Notes: a model not told the origin generated them from the letters alone. A stretch of 64,000 nt of DNA from Neurospora tetrasperma FGSC 2508 (GCF_000213175.1 NW_009799101.1:1653470-1717469), one strand, 5' to 3'; counted from the stretch's first letter, positions 11,904-23,481 are shown. Program-made: numbers and translations.

Positions 11904-14612
11904 CTATACAGCAGCACTCCTCGTCGTCTCCAACCGACTTCCTTGCCCTTCCTCATCCCCCTCAACCTCTTCATCTTCAGTTACTCTAGTCTCTCCTCCA
12001 TTTCTAATAACCCTGAAGTTCGGATCCGTCCGTCTCCTCTTCATTCCCATTCTGCTCCTACTACTAGCATTGGGCACCCGCATTGTCGGGTTCGACCCGT
12101 TGTTACCACTCGAAGTGGCAGCGGTCGCGCTCGTGCTCACGTGCGAGGAACCACCACCACCACCACCGCCACCCATCCTCCATCCACCACCCAACAACTC
12201 GGCCAACGTCCCACTCAAACTCCTCGCTCGTCCTCTTATCCCTTGGTCTCCATGACCTTGACCTTGACCTTGCCCTGGACCTCGCTGTCCCTCACCCTTG
12301 CTACCGTTACCGCCTAGTCCGGTAAGATCCAGCAACGGACCAAAAGTACTCGTACTCCCCACCGCTGCTGACCTTCTTCCCCGTCCCCTACAGTTTTCCA
12401 GGTCAAAGTACCCGTCGTCATTGTCTAGTTCGTCCTGCGGCACGAACAAACTATTCCTCAGCCCGGGCCTGCTTCGTCGACCTGCTATCCTCCTCTGCGT
12501 AGGCGAGTCATTTTCGGCCGTCATGCCGAGATGGGGGAGCAATCTGTCCGCTACCACGGCACCAAGAGTGGAAGAGAAGGGGGAAGGGGAGATCATGAGA
12601 GGGTTACCGCCAGCGTTATGGTGGTGATGATGGCCGTAGTGGTGGACGTGGGCGTTGAAGGCGCGGTGCGATTGTGATAGGGTGGAGGAAGAAACGGGTG
12701 CGCGGGGTGTGGCCGGTCGCGAGGCGGAAGGGGGCGTACGGGTTGCGGCTGAGGAGCCGGCAGCGGGAGAGGAGCCACAGGTGATGGTGATGTTGGGTTG
12801 GGGTGTGGTTGAGAGGAGATCGGTGCCGAATTCGTCAGAGGAGACGGGGATGGAGAGGATGGTGTCTGAGGAGATGGTGTGTGGGCCGATGCCCGGGTGA
12901 TGGTAATGTGCGTCGATTTCTGGGATGTATTCTTCACTTCTGTTTCTTTCTTGGGAAGATGCCGCCCTCCAGGGGTTGCCGAGTAACGGCGCGTCTTCGT
13001 TGTCGTCGTCGTCTGATTCTTCAATGAGAGTCTTCTGAGATTTGGTCCTGGTGTGAGTGCGCGAAGGAAGGCCTGTATCCTCCGCCTCCTCTACTGCTGA
13101 TAGGGGTCTGACTGAGGCTTCTTTAAAACTGATACGCGACGATCGTCGGGATCTCGTAGAATCGCTACGTCTGCGAGAGGACTGGCGGGGTGTATGTGGT
13201 GATGAGGTCGCGGCGACGATTGCCGCTGCTGCTCCTAGCGTTGGGCCTTGTTCTGCAAGGCCAATGGTTTCGTCAATGCCCTCGGCGTCGGAGAGAATCT
13301 CTTCTTCCTCCTCTTCCTCATCATGGTGCGGCCTGCCGCTGGTAATGAGGAACACGCCGAAGAAAGTCAACATGCAGCCGCCGATAAATCTGAGCACTTG
13401 CTTGCTGGTTGTCCTCTCAAAGTCCCGATAGAGGACGGCACTGCCGATGATTACAGATAGTGTAAACAGTACAAACTGGACGGGAATGACCTGGGTAGAA
13501 TCGAAACGCCGGAGCGCCTTGTTTACATAATGGACTTGCATGACTGCGGTGAAGAGCAAGACAAATATCAGAACGTATGTAATCGGTGTGGTGAAAGCGC
13601 CGAGAAGAGTAGAGGAGAGCATCGATGAGACACCTTTTGTAGAGAGGGCAGTATATCCGCCTGTAAACCCTGAGTATTAGCACCAGGCAGCTGCTGGTCA
13701 AGGAGTGATCTACGTACCAAAGAGACCGACCAGACCCAGATCGATGAGGATGGTCCGGTTTCCGTACCTGGGGCTCGCCCACATAAGGAGAACAATCAAG
13801 GAACAGCTAAGGCCCATATAGATCTCGAATTCCATGGTCGTGATCGCATCCCATACTTCGTGAGGCCCCATCTTGGTCTCCTGCGACTCGGCACTCAAGA
13901 CCACGATCACGGCACCGGCCACGGCAATGAGTACACCAAAGAAGTCTCGCCGCCGGAAGACCTCTTTGAAGAAGATGGGCGCAATGATGCAGTTGGACAC
14001 CAAAGCAACGACGCCGAGAGGACTGACGACGGAAGCCGGAGCAAAGCCATATGCCAGGAAGTTGCCCGTCTCGCCCACAGTGATCAAGCCCTGGCCTAGC
14101 CACCAGTACGGATCCTTCAGATATGTAGTTGTGACCTTGATCTCCCCACTCGTGGGAGTCGAAGACTCGGACCAACCCGAGTCTGTAGAATCAGAGGACC
14201 GTGTGAGAGGCTCGGTTTCGTGGGCATCAATGGCCAGGTCGCTGGTGGGGCGGCGAGTGGTGTCCTTCCTCGAGAGAGCCCCATCAGACACGGGAGCTGT
14301 GGTTCCGTATATACCTCCACTTCCAGAAATTGTCCCGTTCGCCTTGGCCCTAGCCTCCCTGAGCGCCTGCTTTGCGCGCCGTCGTATCTCGGCCCGGTGG
14401 TGATTCAACCGAATGTGGGCATATCGTTGGACATTGAGCGCCAGAGCTATTAGGATGTTGCCGCAGATGGCGGTGATAATGCCGATCAGCGAGGACCAGT
14501 TTTGGCCTTCGTCATTGCCGTGATCGCCTCCGTCGGCTGGCGGGATATCGACGTCAGGTAAGTATTCCATGGGCCACAGACCGGCTGCGGAGGCAGGAGC
14601 GGGCAAGCGCAT
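11904..14612 (-). CDS. NIPA-type magnesium transporter (DUF803 family)
   Basis: Multi-span membrane protein of the NIPA/DUF803 family, which moves Mg2+ and lies in the drug/metabolite transporter superfamily. Two exons: 14612-13718 and 13660-11904, intron 57 nt (GTACGT donor, ACAG acceptor); 883 aa from ATG 14612. After a short lumenal N-terminus, the first span is WSSLIGIITAICGNILIALALNVQ, followed by the family-typical basic loop. Then come GQGLITVGETGNFLAYGFAPASVVSPLGVVALVSN and further spans up to FIGGCMLTFFGVFLITSG. Those core segments are diagnostic. About half the protein is a soluble, Ser-rich C-terminal tail with a His run (HHYGHHHHH) and Gly-rich stretches, longer than animal NIPAs but usual in filamentous fungi. 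The His run could bind metal; that is inference. Substrate not shown by sequence. Confidence 0.87.
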
Positions 14613-14672
14613 GGTTGCCGTCGGGGTTGTTGTCTATACGCGGTTCGGTACCGGTTGGATTGGAGCTTGGTT

Positions 14673-14696
14673 CGGGATCGGGATCGGGATCGGGAT
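14673..14696. repeat. (CGGGAT)4 short tandem repeat
   Basis: Four perfect CGGGAT units, about 60 bp upstream of the NIPA-like ATG on the opposite strand, so probably in its leader. Confidence 0.85.
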
Positions 14697-14902
14697 CGAG
14701 GTTGCCGATGGAGCGGCGTCCTGGTGAGCAACGCACACGGCTCGCGGCGTTCAAGGCTCACAGTCGGAGGTCATGGAATGTTGGTTCGCAGGTGGGAAGC
14801 GCATGTGAAGCAATCGGTTGGCGAGATGAGACGGCGGATCATGCCCTGCTCCTACTTGTATAGTATAGTAAGCCGAGTAAGGTTTCGGTTTCAGTAGTGG
14901 TT

Positions 14903-14923
14903 GTTGACTGTTGACTGTTGACT
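14903..14923. repeat. (GTTGACT)3 tandem repeat
   Basis: Three perfect 7-bp copies in the NIPA-like upstream region, about 300 bp from its ATG. A regulatory role is possible but not shown. Confidence 0.8.
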
Positions 14924-16259
14924 TGGGGTCTGTTGTCTGTCCGTATGGTGTCTTATCTTTTTCGCTGAGGCGTTATGTTCGTCGGTCGGCCGCTTGATAT
15001 GAGTAAGGAGAAAATAGGAAGGAGAACAAGAAGTACAGTTGAGAACAGGAACCTCGGAAATGTCAATGTCTATTACGAGACTAGTGTCGCGGTAGTCGCA
15101 GTAGCTGATCGGACTTTAGAGTGGATGCACCGTGGAGGGTAAAATTGCAGCGACAGAGAAGGAGACTGAGCGTCCAGGTCGCATTTCGAGGCTCAACAGA
15201 GGGACGACGGGAATGGTGATTGTCGAATGCGCAGCCCGAGTTGTGCGCGAGAGTCCGAACCTTACACTTATGGTTGTCATACGACATGGTTATTTTAGAC
15301 AGGAACCCTTGAGGAACCCGCGACACTAACGAATTGTGCGCTACAGATTCGATGGCGTCGCTAAAATGGATGCCGTTACTGCCGGGGTCGCTGTTGCTGC
15401 CAGGAATAGCGCCTGAACCCTGGCTGCCCGGCGAAGTGGTTGTAAAAATAAACCGAACATGGACAGTCCAGCACGGCTCGCTTTGGCTTGGTAGGAAAGG
15501 CCGCTCGCTACAAAACCGTGATAGGAATCACAATGATTCGAAAGCGCATCGGCCAGAATTACTCAAGGATTCATCATCTATTCAAGAATCGCTGCGAATG
15601 AACATGTCGACATGTATAATAAAGACGCTTGAAGGAGTCATAAGGTTACCTCTAGGTACCTCTATACCGAAGGTGCAATGCATTCACTGTATTAGGTGTG
15701 TTCCTTCTTACGACCCAACGACTGACCATTCGCCTGGGAAGGCTCGCCTCACCTATATCCAGGGGGGGCGGGCAGGCTGAGGCAGCTTACATATAGCGTC
15801 TGGACGCTTTCACTTTCTGTAGGCTCCACTTCCATATCGCTATCGGTCGGGTAATTCCAGCGATTCCAATTTCCAGGCTGTGGTGGGGCAGCTGCTGTTA
15901 ACGTTCTAGGTTGTTGTTTTTGTTGTCTTGAAAATTAACTCCCGTCTTCAGCTCTTCAACCTTGCTTCACTGTCTTTTCCGTGCAGTGACACTATGAACA
16001 CTCCCGTCTTAACAATTTGTCATGTGAAAGAACAATTGTTTAGGGCTACTCGAAATGGATTGTTGTCGGCGTCAAGACTCTATCCCCCCTGAGCTGAGCC
16101 TCTGGCCTTCCTGTAGAGGTATCTTGGACTTTTGGACCCTGCCTGCCTGCCCGCTTATCAACACCACCTTTGAACGCTAACACTTATACACAACACTGCA
16201 CCTGCATGCATGTCTGAGACTGAAATCAACCTTACCGAAGCGGAAGTCTGTGCAGGGCG

Positions 16260-16910
16260 ACTGGGGCTGTTATATAACAGTGACAGCGATAAAATATGCC
16301 ACAGGAATGACAGCAGCGACAGTTGGATCAGCAGCGACAGTTGGTTCCACCAAAAAAAAAAAAAAAATTCTAGCTTCCTTCTCCCCTACCTTCTAGGGTA
16401 GAGGTAGTCCTTCTTAGAAGGTCCTTTCTTAGAAGGTCCTTTCTTAGAAGGTCCTTTCTTATTATAGTGGTTTCTTCTACTGATAGAGGTACTACTAAAA
16501 GTAGACTTGGAAAATTTCTAAGTTCGAAAAGAAGATATTACAGTTGGAAATCGAATAATTACAGTCACGATGAAAGCCAAAAGAAAAGTTGCACGGGAAC
16601 CACTTGGCCATTTGGCCAAAGATTTGAAAGAGAAAGGAGTTCTTTCTTTTAATATAGTTAGGTAAAGAACCTTTAGGAAGGAGTAGAGCGGAGGTTTTTA
16701 TTGTAGTGCTTTGGAGGAGGGATGGAGGTGGTGCTTTGGAGGACCAGAGGGAATACGCTAGTGCTTTGGGGGAATGGTGCTCTGGGGGGAATGGTGCCCT
16801 GTAGAAGGCTTAAGATAATCAGGGTTAGGGTTATTGGTGAGAAGTCAACTGTCGCTGCTGATTCAACTGTCGCTACTTCCCCTGTCAGTGCTGGGAGCGA
16901 CAGCCGCCTC
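16260..16910. mobile_element. Candidate MITE/foldback-like element with terminal inverted repeats
   Basis: Left arm 16311-16344 holds two tandem copies of CAGCGACAGTTGG, joined by ATCAG. Right arm 16847-16876 holds the same pair in inverse orientation (CAACTGTCGCTGCTG, then TCAACTGTCGCT). Similarity seems to continue outwards to about 16260 and 16910 (GGCTGT near both ends, then TGACA). The roughly 500 bp between the arms is unlike the flanks. It holds a poly(A) run (16352-16366), a 15-bp tandem repeat, several degenerate TGCTTTGG-type repeats at about 16705-16800, and AGGGTTAGGGTTA. No transposase is encoded. No clean target-site duplication was found, so a non-mobile foldback is equally possible. 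Confidence 0.38.
16411..16461. repeat. 15-bp tandem repeat, 3.4 copies
   Basis: Unit TTCTTAGAAGGTCCT at 16411, 16426 and 16441, with a partial fourth copy at 16456. Each unit is two odd palindromes in series (TTCT-T-AGAA and AGG-T-CCT). Copies are identical, suggesting recent expansion. Lies inside the inverted-repeat element. Confidence 0.9.
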
Positions 16911-17338
16911 ACACATTTTCCCACTACGGTAGCCAAGTTCAAACTACAAAAGAACATCCCATGATACTCGAATCTCTCGGGAATATATGCACAGTAAATC
17001 TATGCCGTTGTGGGAATACCTAGAGGTACTCGTTCACTCTCTGTAGGTGCTCAGACATACCTAGACACGTAGCCGTAGAGGTACTCGTCTGATATTAAAG
17101 TACGTACCTCGGCTGTCCCGTGCAACAGAAGCATCTAGAGAGTGCCACTGAGGTCATTCCAAGGTACAGTGGCATCACAGAAGCACAAGCTCCAATTCCC
17201 CACCCCAACACGGAAAACAACAACCTCAACTACACGTCAACCTACAAGCTACATCACCTGTTCTTCACTTTCCCCTCTTCAACTCAGACAAGTTCGTTTC
17301 CCATCAAAGAACTTTCGATCCACCACCGGCAAATCACA

Positions 17339-18841
17339 ATGCGCGATGACAACGACCCGTTAAACGACTTCCTGAAGCCCTTCAGGAAGTTCAAGGAGCA
17401 CGTCGACGACAATATCGGCGCCGGCTTTCACACTATTCTCGACACGCTTCTATACCTTACGCCGTATCAGCTGTCCAGACGAGATGCTCCGTCCTCACCA
17501 GCCCTGGGCACCGACATCACTCGGGGCAAGAACTTACCCGATATCCGTGCCTATGAGAAAAATAAGGACTCTGAAGAGCTGGAGCGTTATTTTGACGAGC
17601 TGCAAAGAAATGGCACCAACTACTTTGAAGCAGCCCGCGCCTGGAGGCTGTTTCTGCTACGCTCCAATTACTCCCCGGTTCGCCTTTCTCTCGAGCTCGG
17701 CTGGAAACCCGTTCCGAAGGGCCTGACTCCGGAAATGGATCCCAATCAGTTTGGATGGGAGGACGCCTTTGAGGATCTTCTTGCCGAAAGCTCGGCCAAG
17801 CCTATGAGGAGTCTCGACTCCCACTGCTTCACCAAACAATACCCTCTCTATCCAAAGTACCTTGAACAGAGCAAAACCGTGACCCCGGATATGCTCCGAG
17901 CACTTGATATGGACCAGAGAATACGCTTCCGCAAACTTGACGAAGCCTGGTTCCCCCTCTACTCTCGCCTGTTCGTCGATGCCTCCGACCGCCGCTACTG
18001 CTCGCCTCGCAGTATGGACGAGTGGATTGAATGGAGAAAGGCGGAGGCGGAAAAGGCCGACTTCCACTATAACATCCTTTCTCAGCTCGTGTCAAACCTC
18101 GGAATCGATGCTTCTCGCTGGGCCGACAAGAACAGAAATCGGGACGAAGCCGTTCTGGAAATGCAAGGACGCATCATCAATGATGTCAGCAACACGCTTG
18201 GCGACGTCGTTGACATGTCCAACGGCTTTTTTGACAACCTGACATGGTTCATCAACAAGTTCGACCGTGCGTTAACCGAGGAAACAGAACGGGAATCGAA
18301 GAAGAGATTGCAAAGTCCCAGCTCAAACGACAAGAAGCATCCTGACACAGAGCAGGATTTGACCGATGTCATCTTGTCAGCTTTCAACGAGTCCAACCGT
18401 TCACTGAGCACGCTGTTCAAGTCCTTTGCGAACGAGCTCAAGGACACCAAGCGCTTCTTCGATGACTGGATCGATTCTAGAGATGTTGACAGTCTTACAA
18501 AGTCTTCCGATACCGCTGTCACTACTAGAGACAACAGCACCGTCACCACCACCACCACCGAGAAGGACGGGGTGACCGAAGTTGTCAAGAAGGAAGAGTA
18601 CACCGACGCATCCGGTGCGGTACATGTCAAGCAGGAAATCATCAGGAAGGATGCTGAGGGCAACGTTATCAGCAGATCGAGCAGCCACTCGGTCCAAAGT
18701 AAGCGCTCTTGGTCTTTTGGCAACTTCGGTGCTGATGAAGACGCCAAGTCCTCCCTCGCCGAGAAGGGCCGTGACCAGGACGGAAACACTAAGGATGATG
18801 ACGGCAAGGATGGGAAAAAGGATGGGTGGTTCTGGAAGTAA
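17339..18841 (+). CDS. Conserved-looking fungal protein of unknown function
   Basis: Single exon, 500 aa from ATG 17339 (MRDDNDPLNDFLKPFRKF); I do not recognise the family. The N-terminal third is mixed helical with many aromatic residues (HTILDTLLYLTPYQLSRR). The middle has long charged helical stretches (EWIEWRKAEAEKADFHYN). After about residue 395 comes a Thr/Ser linker (TVTTTTTEKDGVTEVV). It is followed by KKEEYTDASGAVHVKQEI and RKDAEGNVISRSSSHSVQ, a pattern reminiscent of a phosphorylatable tail segment found in various fungal proteins. The tail is Asp/Lys-rich and ends GWFWK. No signal peptide or clear membrane span. Codon use and length look like a real gene. Confidence 0.72.
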   Translation: MRDDNDPLNDFLKPFRKFKEHVDDNIGAGFHTILDTLLYLTPYQLSRRDAPSSPALGTDITRGKNLPDIRAYEKNKDSEELERYFDELQRNGTNYFEAARAWRLFLLRSNYSPVRLSLELGWKPVPKGLTPEMDPNQFGWEDAFEDLLAESSAKPMRSLDSHCFTKQYPLYPKYLEQSKTVTPDMLRALDMDQRIRFRKLDEAWFPLYSRLFVDASDRRYCSPRSMDEWIEWRKAEAEKADFHYNILSQLVSNLGIDASRWADKNRNRDEAVLEMQGRIINDVSNTLGDVVDMSNGFFDNLTWFINKFDRALTEETERESKKRLQSPSSNDKKHPDTEQDLTDVILSAFNESNRSLSTLFKSFANELKDTKRFFDDWIDSRDVDSLTKSSDTAVTTRDNSTVTTTTTEKDGVTEVVKKEEYTDASGAVHVKQEIIRKDAEGNVISRSSSHSVQSKRSWSFGNFGADEDAKSSLAEKGRDQDGNTKDDDGKDGKKDGWFWK

Positions 18842-20566
18842 ACCTTTCAGTGATGACATGAGGTCGCCTCGCCCATGTCTCACCAGTCGAGATGACAAGA
18901 ATGAGTGATGCTGTCACGTCACGTTCTTGTGTGTATATTACCTGCCTATACCCCTTTCCTTCCTTTTCTTTACACGAAGCCGATGACACTTTCTAGTATA
19001 TGACGGATGTATGGCCGACGCGTCTATGTCAAACACAAAATTTTCCATCCACTATCCGGCTCATTTGTCCTTGTTGTTCTGGTGTTGCATGTTACCGAGG
19101 AATTTCACTGAATATTCCGTCTAACGAGTGTTCAGAATCCATTGGAAACACAGAACCAACGCTGGCATATAGTCATCTAGGCAGCCATGTACACGTAAAA
19201 GATGATAAAGGCAGTGAAGAGAAGCTTGAATTAGATGACAGCAACGCACAGAGCAGACATGGAAAAAAAAAAGAGAGAAAAAGATGCTCAAAACCTAGTA
19301 GATCAGCTTTAGCCTGATAATCTCTTAATCTATCGTGCCCGTCTTCCGTCTCCCATCTCAAACTCAAAGGCGACTAGCGACTATGATATACATATAAAAC
19401 TTCCTCAACCTCAACTTCGCGTTCACCCCTAATTTTTCCCCTACCTTCCAAGACTCTGACGAATTGCATCCACTCTCCCTAGTACCATCCATGTACCGGG
19501 AAATCAACGGCCGCCAGCAATACTAGTTGGCTCGATGACGACCGGCGAATTCTTTGATGTTGAATAGGTACTTTCCTTTTCGTTTAGTATCAGTCCACCT
19601 TCCGTCCCATCTTCAGACTTTTCATCTCCCTCGTTGAGTGGTTAACCAAAACCTCATACACGCAGCACTGATAAGGGGTATATTTGTCATTTCGATCGCG
19701 TCAGTCTGCAACGCCTTCGGGCGTTGATCGCTGCAGTGGTGGTGGTATTGCTCTCCATCTCTCCGCCCTCCACCCCGTTCCTTGAGCCCCGCCTCCAAGG
19801 CGCTCGAACCAGGATCGTGCCATTTCTTCTGTATCCTTTTTTGCTGGTTTTCTTGTATTTTTGGTTACTTGAAAGTTGGGATTACATTTTCTGCCTGTTT
19901 GCTGTGCTGCCCTTTGAGGTGCCCATCGCTGTTGTAGGTCGAAGCGTGGGCCGTTTCCGGACTCTACAGAAGCCAAAGAATGCAATGATGAAAATGGCTT
20001 GTTCATAGGACTACCGGTTGGCCCACAAAGTCTATAAGAAGGAAGCTTTCCCTCGAGGAAAAGACCTTCCTTCTTCTCATCAATCACTCTTCTATATCTT
20101 TACCAATATAAGAGCTACACACACAAACTGCATACCTTTCCACTCGTCTTTGACTCCTCTACACTCCCATGCCTCAAGAAATCTCAATTTCTTACACTGC
20201 AACCGTTTTTTTTCCACAAAGAAAAGAAAGACCACTTCTATCTTTCCATCCATCCTTCCGATTTTTCTATCTACGATTGTGGAGATGAAATGAGGAGAGC
20301 AACGACTCGATTGACCGTCTCGGAGGCCAGGCAAGTTCTAAAGAAGAGAACAATTGACGGGATATTGAGAGCCAAGGAGTTACAGCTGCATTTCTTGAGT
20401 TGTGAGCTTATCTGAACTCAAACCCATCTCTAGCTACCTAGTTAAAATCAACTACTTCGCTAGCTGGTATACCAACAAAAGAAATCGAAAATGTGCGCTT
20501 GTTACAACTTTACCACTTCTGCCATGACCTCACCACAAACCATTCATATTCCAGCCACGTGAAACA
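18842..20566. other. Intergenic between convergent genes
   Basis: 1.7 kb with no recognised gene. Short open frames are present but have no conserved look. A small inverted repeat (CAACGCC/GGCGTTG around 19710-19727) is seen. No tRNA boxes. Confidence 0.55.
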
Positions 20567-22028
20567 TCACTTAGGAGCAGTCAAAGGTGCGCCTTCACCC
20601 GCTGGCCCAACTTCCTCCATAGCCTCCTCATCCTCCTCGTCGTCTTCCTCCTCCTTTCCAGTCTCTTTTCCCTTCACAACAGGCCTCCCATCCCCAATAG
20701 CCCCCAAATCCTTCCTTCCTTCCTCTCCCATGCAAGTTTCGAAAACATACCCAGACCCAGCCCCTTTGCTAAGAAACGTCCCCAACTTCAGATCCGCCTC
20801 CGTAGTAACCAGATGTCCCCTCTTCTCCACCACTTCCTCGCGCATGCGATCAATGAAATGTTTGAAATGTGACCGTTTCTCATCAAAGTGTCTATCCGAA
20901 TGTAAAACTTCCCGAGATCCAGGCCCCCTTTCACACTCAGTGCCAAATGATATACCCCACTGCTGGAACACACTGAGCGCCAGAAGCTCGTGGTAGCCGA
21001 GGGAACACCCACTGAGAAGGTAGTAGTCGTGGTAGGGACAGAGATCTTGGTCATGCAGAATTCTGACTTCCGGGCTTTTTGGGCAGGGAATGTTGATAGT
21101 TGGAAGAAATTGGTGGATATTGACGTGATCTGTGGTCAGATTGCAGTAGAGGCAGGTAAGCGGTTGAGAGAACTCGGGCCAGGGGTGGCTTGGGATGCTA
21201 TATATTGTATGTTTCTTTGTGCTTAGCTTGTCGTGTATGTAGTAAATTCTATGTTGACAGGAGAGAGCTGTAGAATGTTGTCGGATTGGGGCGTGTGCTG
21301 GACATCGCAACGTACCAGGCAGAGAGAGTGCCCGAGCCTTTGGGAGCATGAAGGATATGCCTGTACCGTATAAACTTTTTCAGCTTCTTGGCGTCTTGTT
21401 CGCGTTCTGGCCACAAGTAACAAAAATCGATTAGTGAACTCTTGTTGCATACATAGAATCGTAGGCCAATGACACAGCGCGCACATGACCAATGACCTGT
21501 CAGAAGCCATGATGAAAGAAGGAGGAGAAACAACTTACTCAGTCTATAATCCATCGGCGAGATTTTCGTGGCAAGCCTGTCGGCTTCCTTGGACTTGGGT
21601 TCTCGCAGCTTGAGAGCGGAAAGAGTTCTGAACTTTCCTGCTCTCATAGCATGAAGAAGACCTTCTTCCGCGGGATTCAACGATAGTTCCTCCTAAAAGT
21701 CATGTTCGTTGCGCATCCAAGTCTTGTGACTATAAATCCGTAGTGTAATAGGTTCCACCCTGAAGACGGTCAATGTCTCTGGCTCCTTGAAGACAACTTG
21801 CGTGCCGTCAAAGCAGACGTCCCAGGTCAGCTTGAGGGCCAAGTCAACGAGCCAATCAACATATTGTTTCCATTCAGCTACCATCTGGTTGTTTTTGTTA
21901 TCGTTCTTCTTTCCCGGATTCGTTGCCTGGGGAGAGACCTGTTTCTTGAGCTTGAAATATTCTTGAGGGTCGGCCTGCTCCTGAGAACAGGCCTTTTTGG
22001 GAACGAAAGGTGTCTTAATTGGATTCAT
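20567..22028 (-). CDS. Unknown three-exon protein gene with an in-frame TAG at codon 112
   Basis: Exons 22028-21539, 21406-21316 and 21197-20567 sum to 1212 nt (404 codons including stop). The frame is kept through all three except for one TAG at 21695-21693 (codon 112). Both sides read as ordinary coding sequence: upstream MNPIKTPFVPKKACSQ, TLTVFRVEPITLRIYSHK; downstream EELSLNPAEEGLLHAMRAGK, then PSHPWPEFSQPLTCLYCN and CPKSPEVRILHDQDLCPY. The tail is acidic. No known domain recognised; a LTCLYCN element could bind zinc. Intron 1 (132 nt) has a CTAAT branch-like site and CAG acceptor; a 42-nt alternative acceptor at 21497 also keeps frame. If the TAG is decoded as stop, the product is 111 aa; see findings for the editing hypothesis. 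A recent pseudogene is the alternative. Confidence 0.6.
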
Positions 22029-23481
22029 GTTAAGAGCGATGATCTTGATATGCTGCTTTGCGAGATAATATCGTATAATGGAATCGAAATGTAAACGACA
22101 GAGCCGGTAGACCGTTCAGAAAAAGCGAATGATGTTTGGAGGGTTGCCGATATAGTCGACTTGAGTTTGAACCAGAAGACGAATGGAAGTTGATATGAAC
22201 TACATGATTCTTGTGTCGAACTAGGTTCACTTGGGTACCATTCTCTTGGGCGGAAAAGGAAAAGGCCAGGTCGGGTACACCTTCTCCCTTTGAAGCAGGG
22301 CGTCAGTTTGATAAGAACCCTCCTTTCCCATCATTATCTTTCGGATGGCAAGGGCACAGGTGTAGTCGAGTATGAGCTTTCCTGGGCAGTGGATGGCAGG
22401 CACAATACTGTAAATGTTGGCAAGGTGCATTCAAGTTGTGTCGCTAGGAAGGAGGGGTATTCATATCTAGCTTGCAAGTGGGATCATCCTACCCATAGTC
22501 TCGTGTTTTTGATCATCACTCACTTTGTCCCGCACTGAGCCACCAGATGAGAGGTGAGTGTTAGCTATCAAGTCTGCTTTGTCCGTCTCGATACTATTAG
22601 GTACTAAACGTACATTAGCCATCAACCGTTCTGTTCAGCATCCTGTGGATCCTCAAAATATCACTGTTCAAATCATCGGTTTGGTACTTGTTATCAGTTC
22701 CACCAACGCACAATACAACTGTGTCCTGGCGGCCGTCTACCTCCCTGGCTGCCTATGTGTACCCCAATGGGTAGGTAGTCCTCAGAGTTTTCAACTGGAA
22801 GCTGTCATCAACGTCAAAGACTGACCCACAATTAAGGCCGTTCAGTCGGAGCTAAATCCGTAATATCCAATCAATTGTCTACTTAAGTCCCGATCGGGAA
22901 AGAAGGGTACGTACCTCCAACTGTTCACAACAACGACATCATTCCGGCGGCCCTGTCATTAAAACATCCTCGAGTTCTTAAATCATACGATCCAAGCTTG
23001 ACGGGCTCGTTGGGATAATTCGATCTGGCAAGTGGAGAGAAGGACGGTCCAAACACACCTAGCACCAACATACAAATCGAACGGACTCAGCACCACGGCA
23101 GTCGATTTCCAACCTATAGAGACCTTCAAGCATGGACTTCGAAGTTTACTATCTTGGTGAATGTTGGCGGAACTTCCCGATTGCGGTTTACTTGCACAGC
23201 GGTCCGAACAAGAGAGGCCAGTGTCCCTTGTGATGAATGGTCAGTCTTCTTTAGCATCACTTGTAACTCCCAGCGATAATATTTGGCAAGCGAGTGCTGC
23301 CGTGAATGCGAACAACAACAACAAACGAAAGCATCCAGTTCCATCCTGACACTCAGCCCCTTACAAACCCTCCGTTCCATGTTAAGTCAAGTTCAAAAGC
23401 CATGATAACAGCCCTGAATAAAGACTCCGCCGCGCCCATCTAATGCCCAGGAGTACTCCTCTCCACTCCAAGGTGCCCCAA
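22029..23481. other. Intergenic, 1.45 kb
   Basis: Promoter side of the TAG-containing gene and 3' flank of tdp1. Short frames only; no gene recognised. Confidence 0.6.

Larger units (their letters stand above)
14613..17338. other. 2.7-kb intergenic region with simple repeats and an inverted-repeat element
   Basis: No gene recognised. It contains the promoter of the NIPA gene, CGGGAT and GTTGACT tandem repeats, and the inverted-repeat element listed separately. The frame of the gene that starts at 17339 is open back to about 17120 but has no in-frame ATG there, so that stretch is treated as leader. Confidence 0.6.

Noticed and set aside
19780-19815. GGTTCGA-type box on the minus strand, tRNA-like
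   Set aside because: No matching A box or cloverleaf around it. Similar isolated boxes at 48765 and 62200 were dropped for the same reason.
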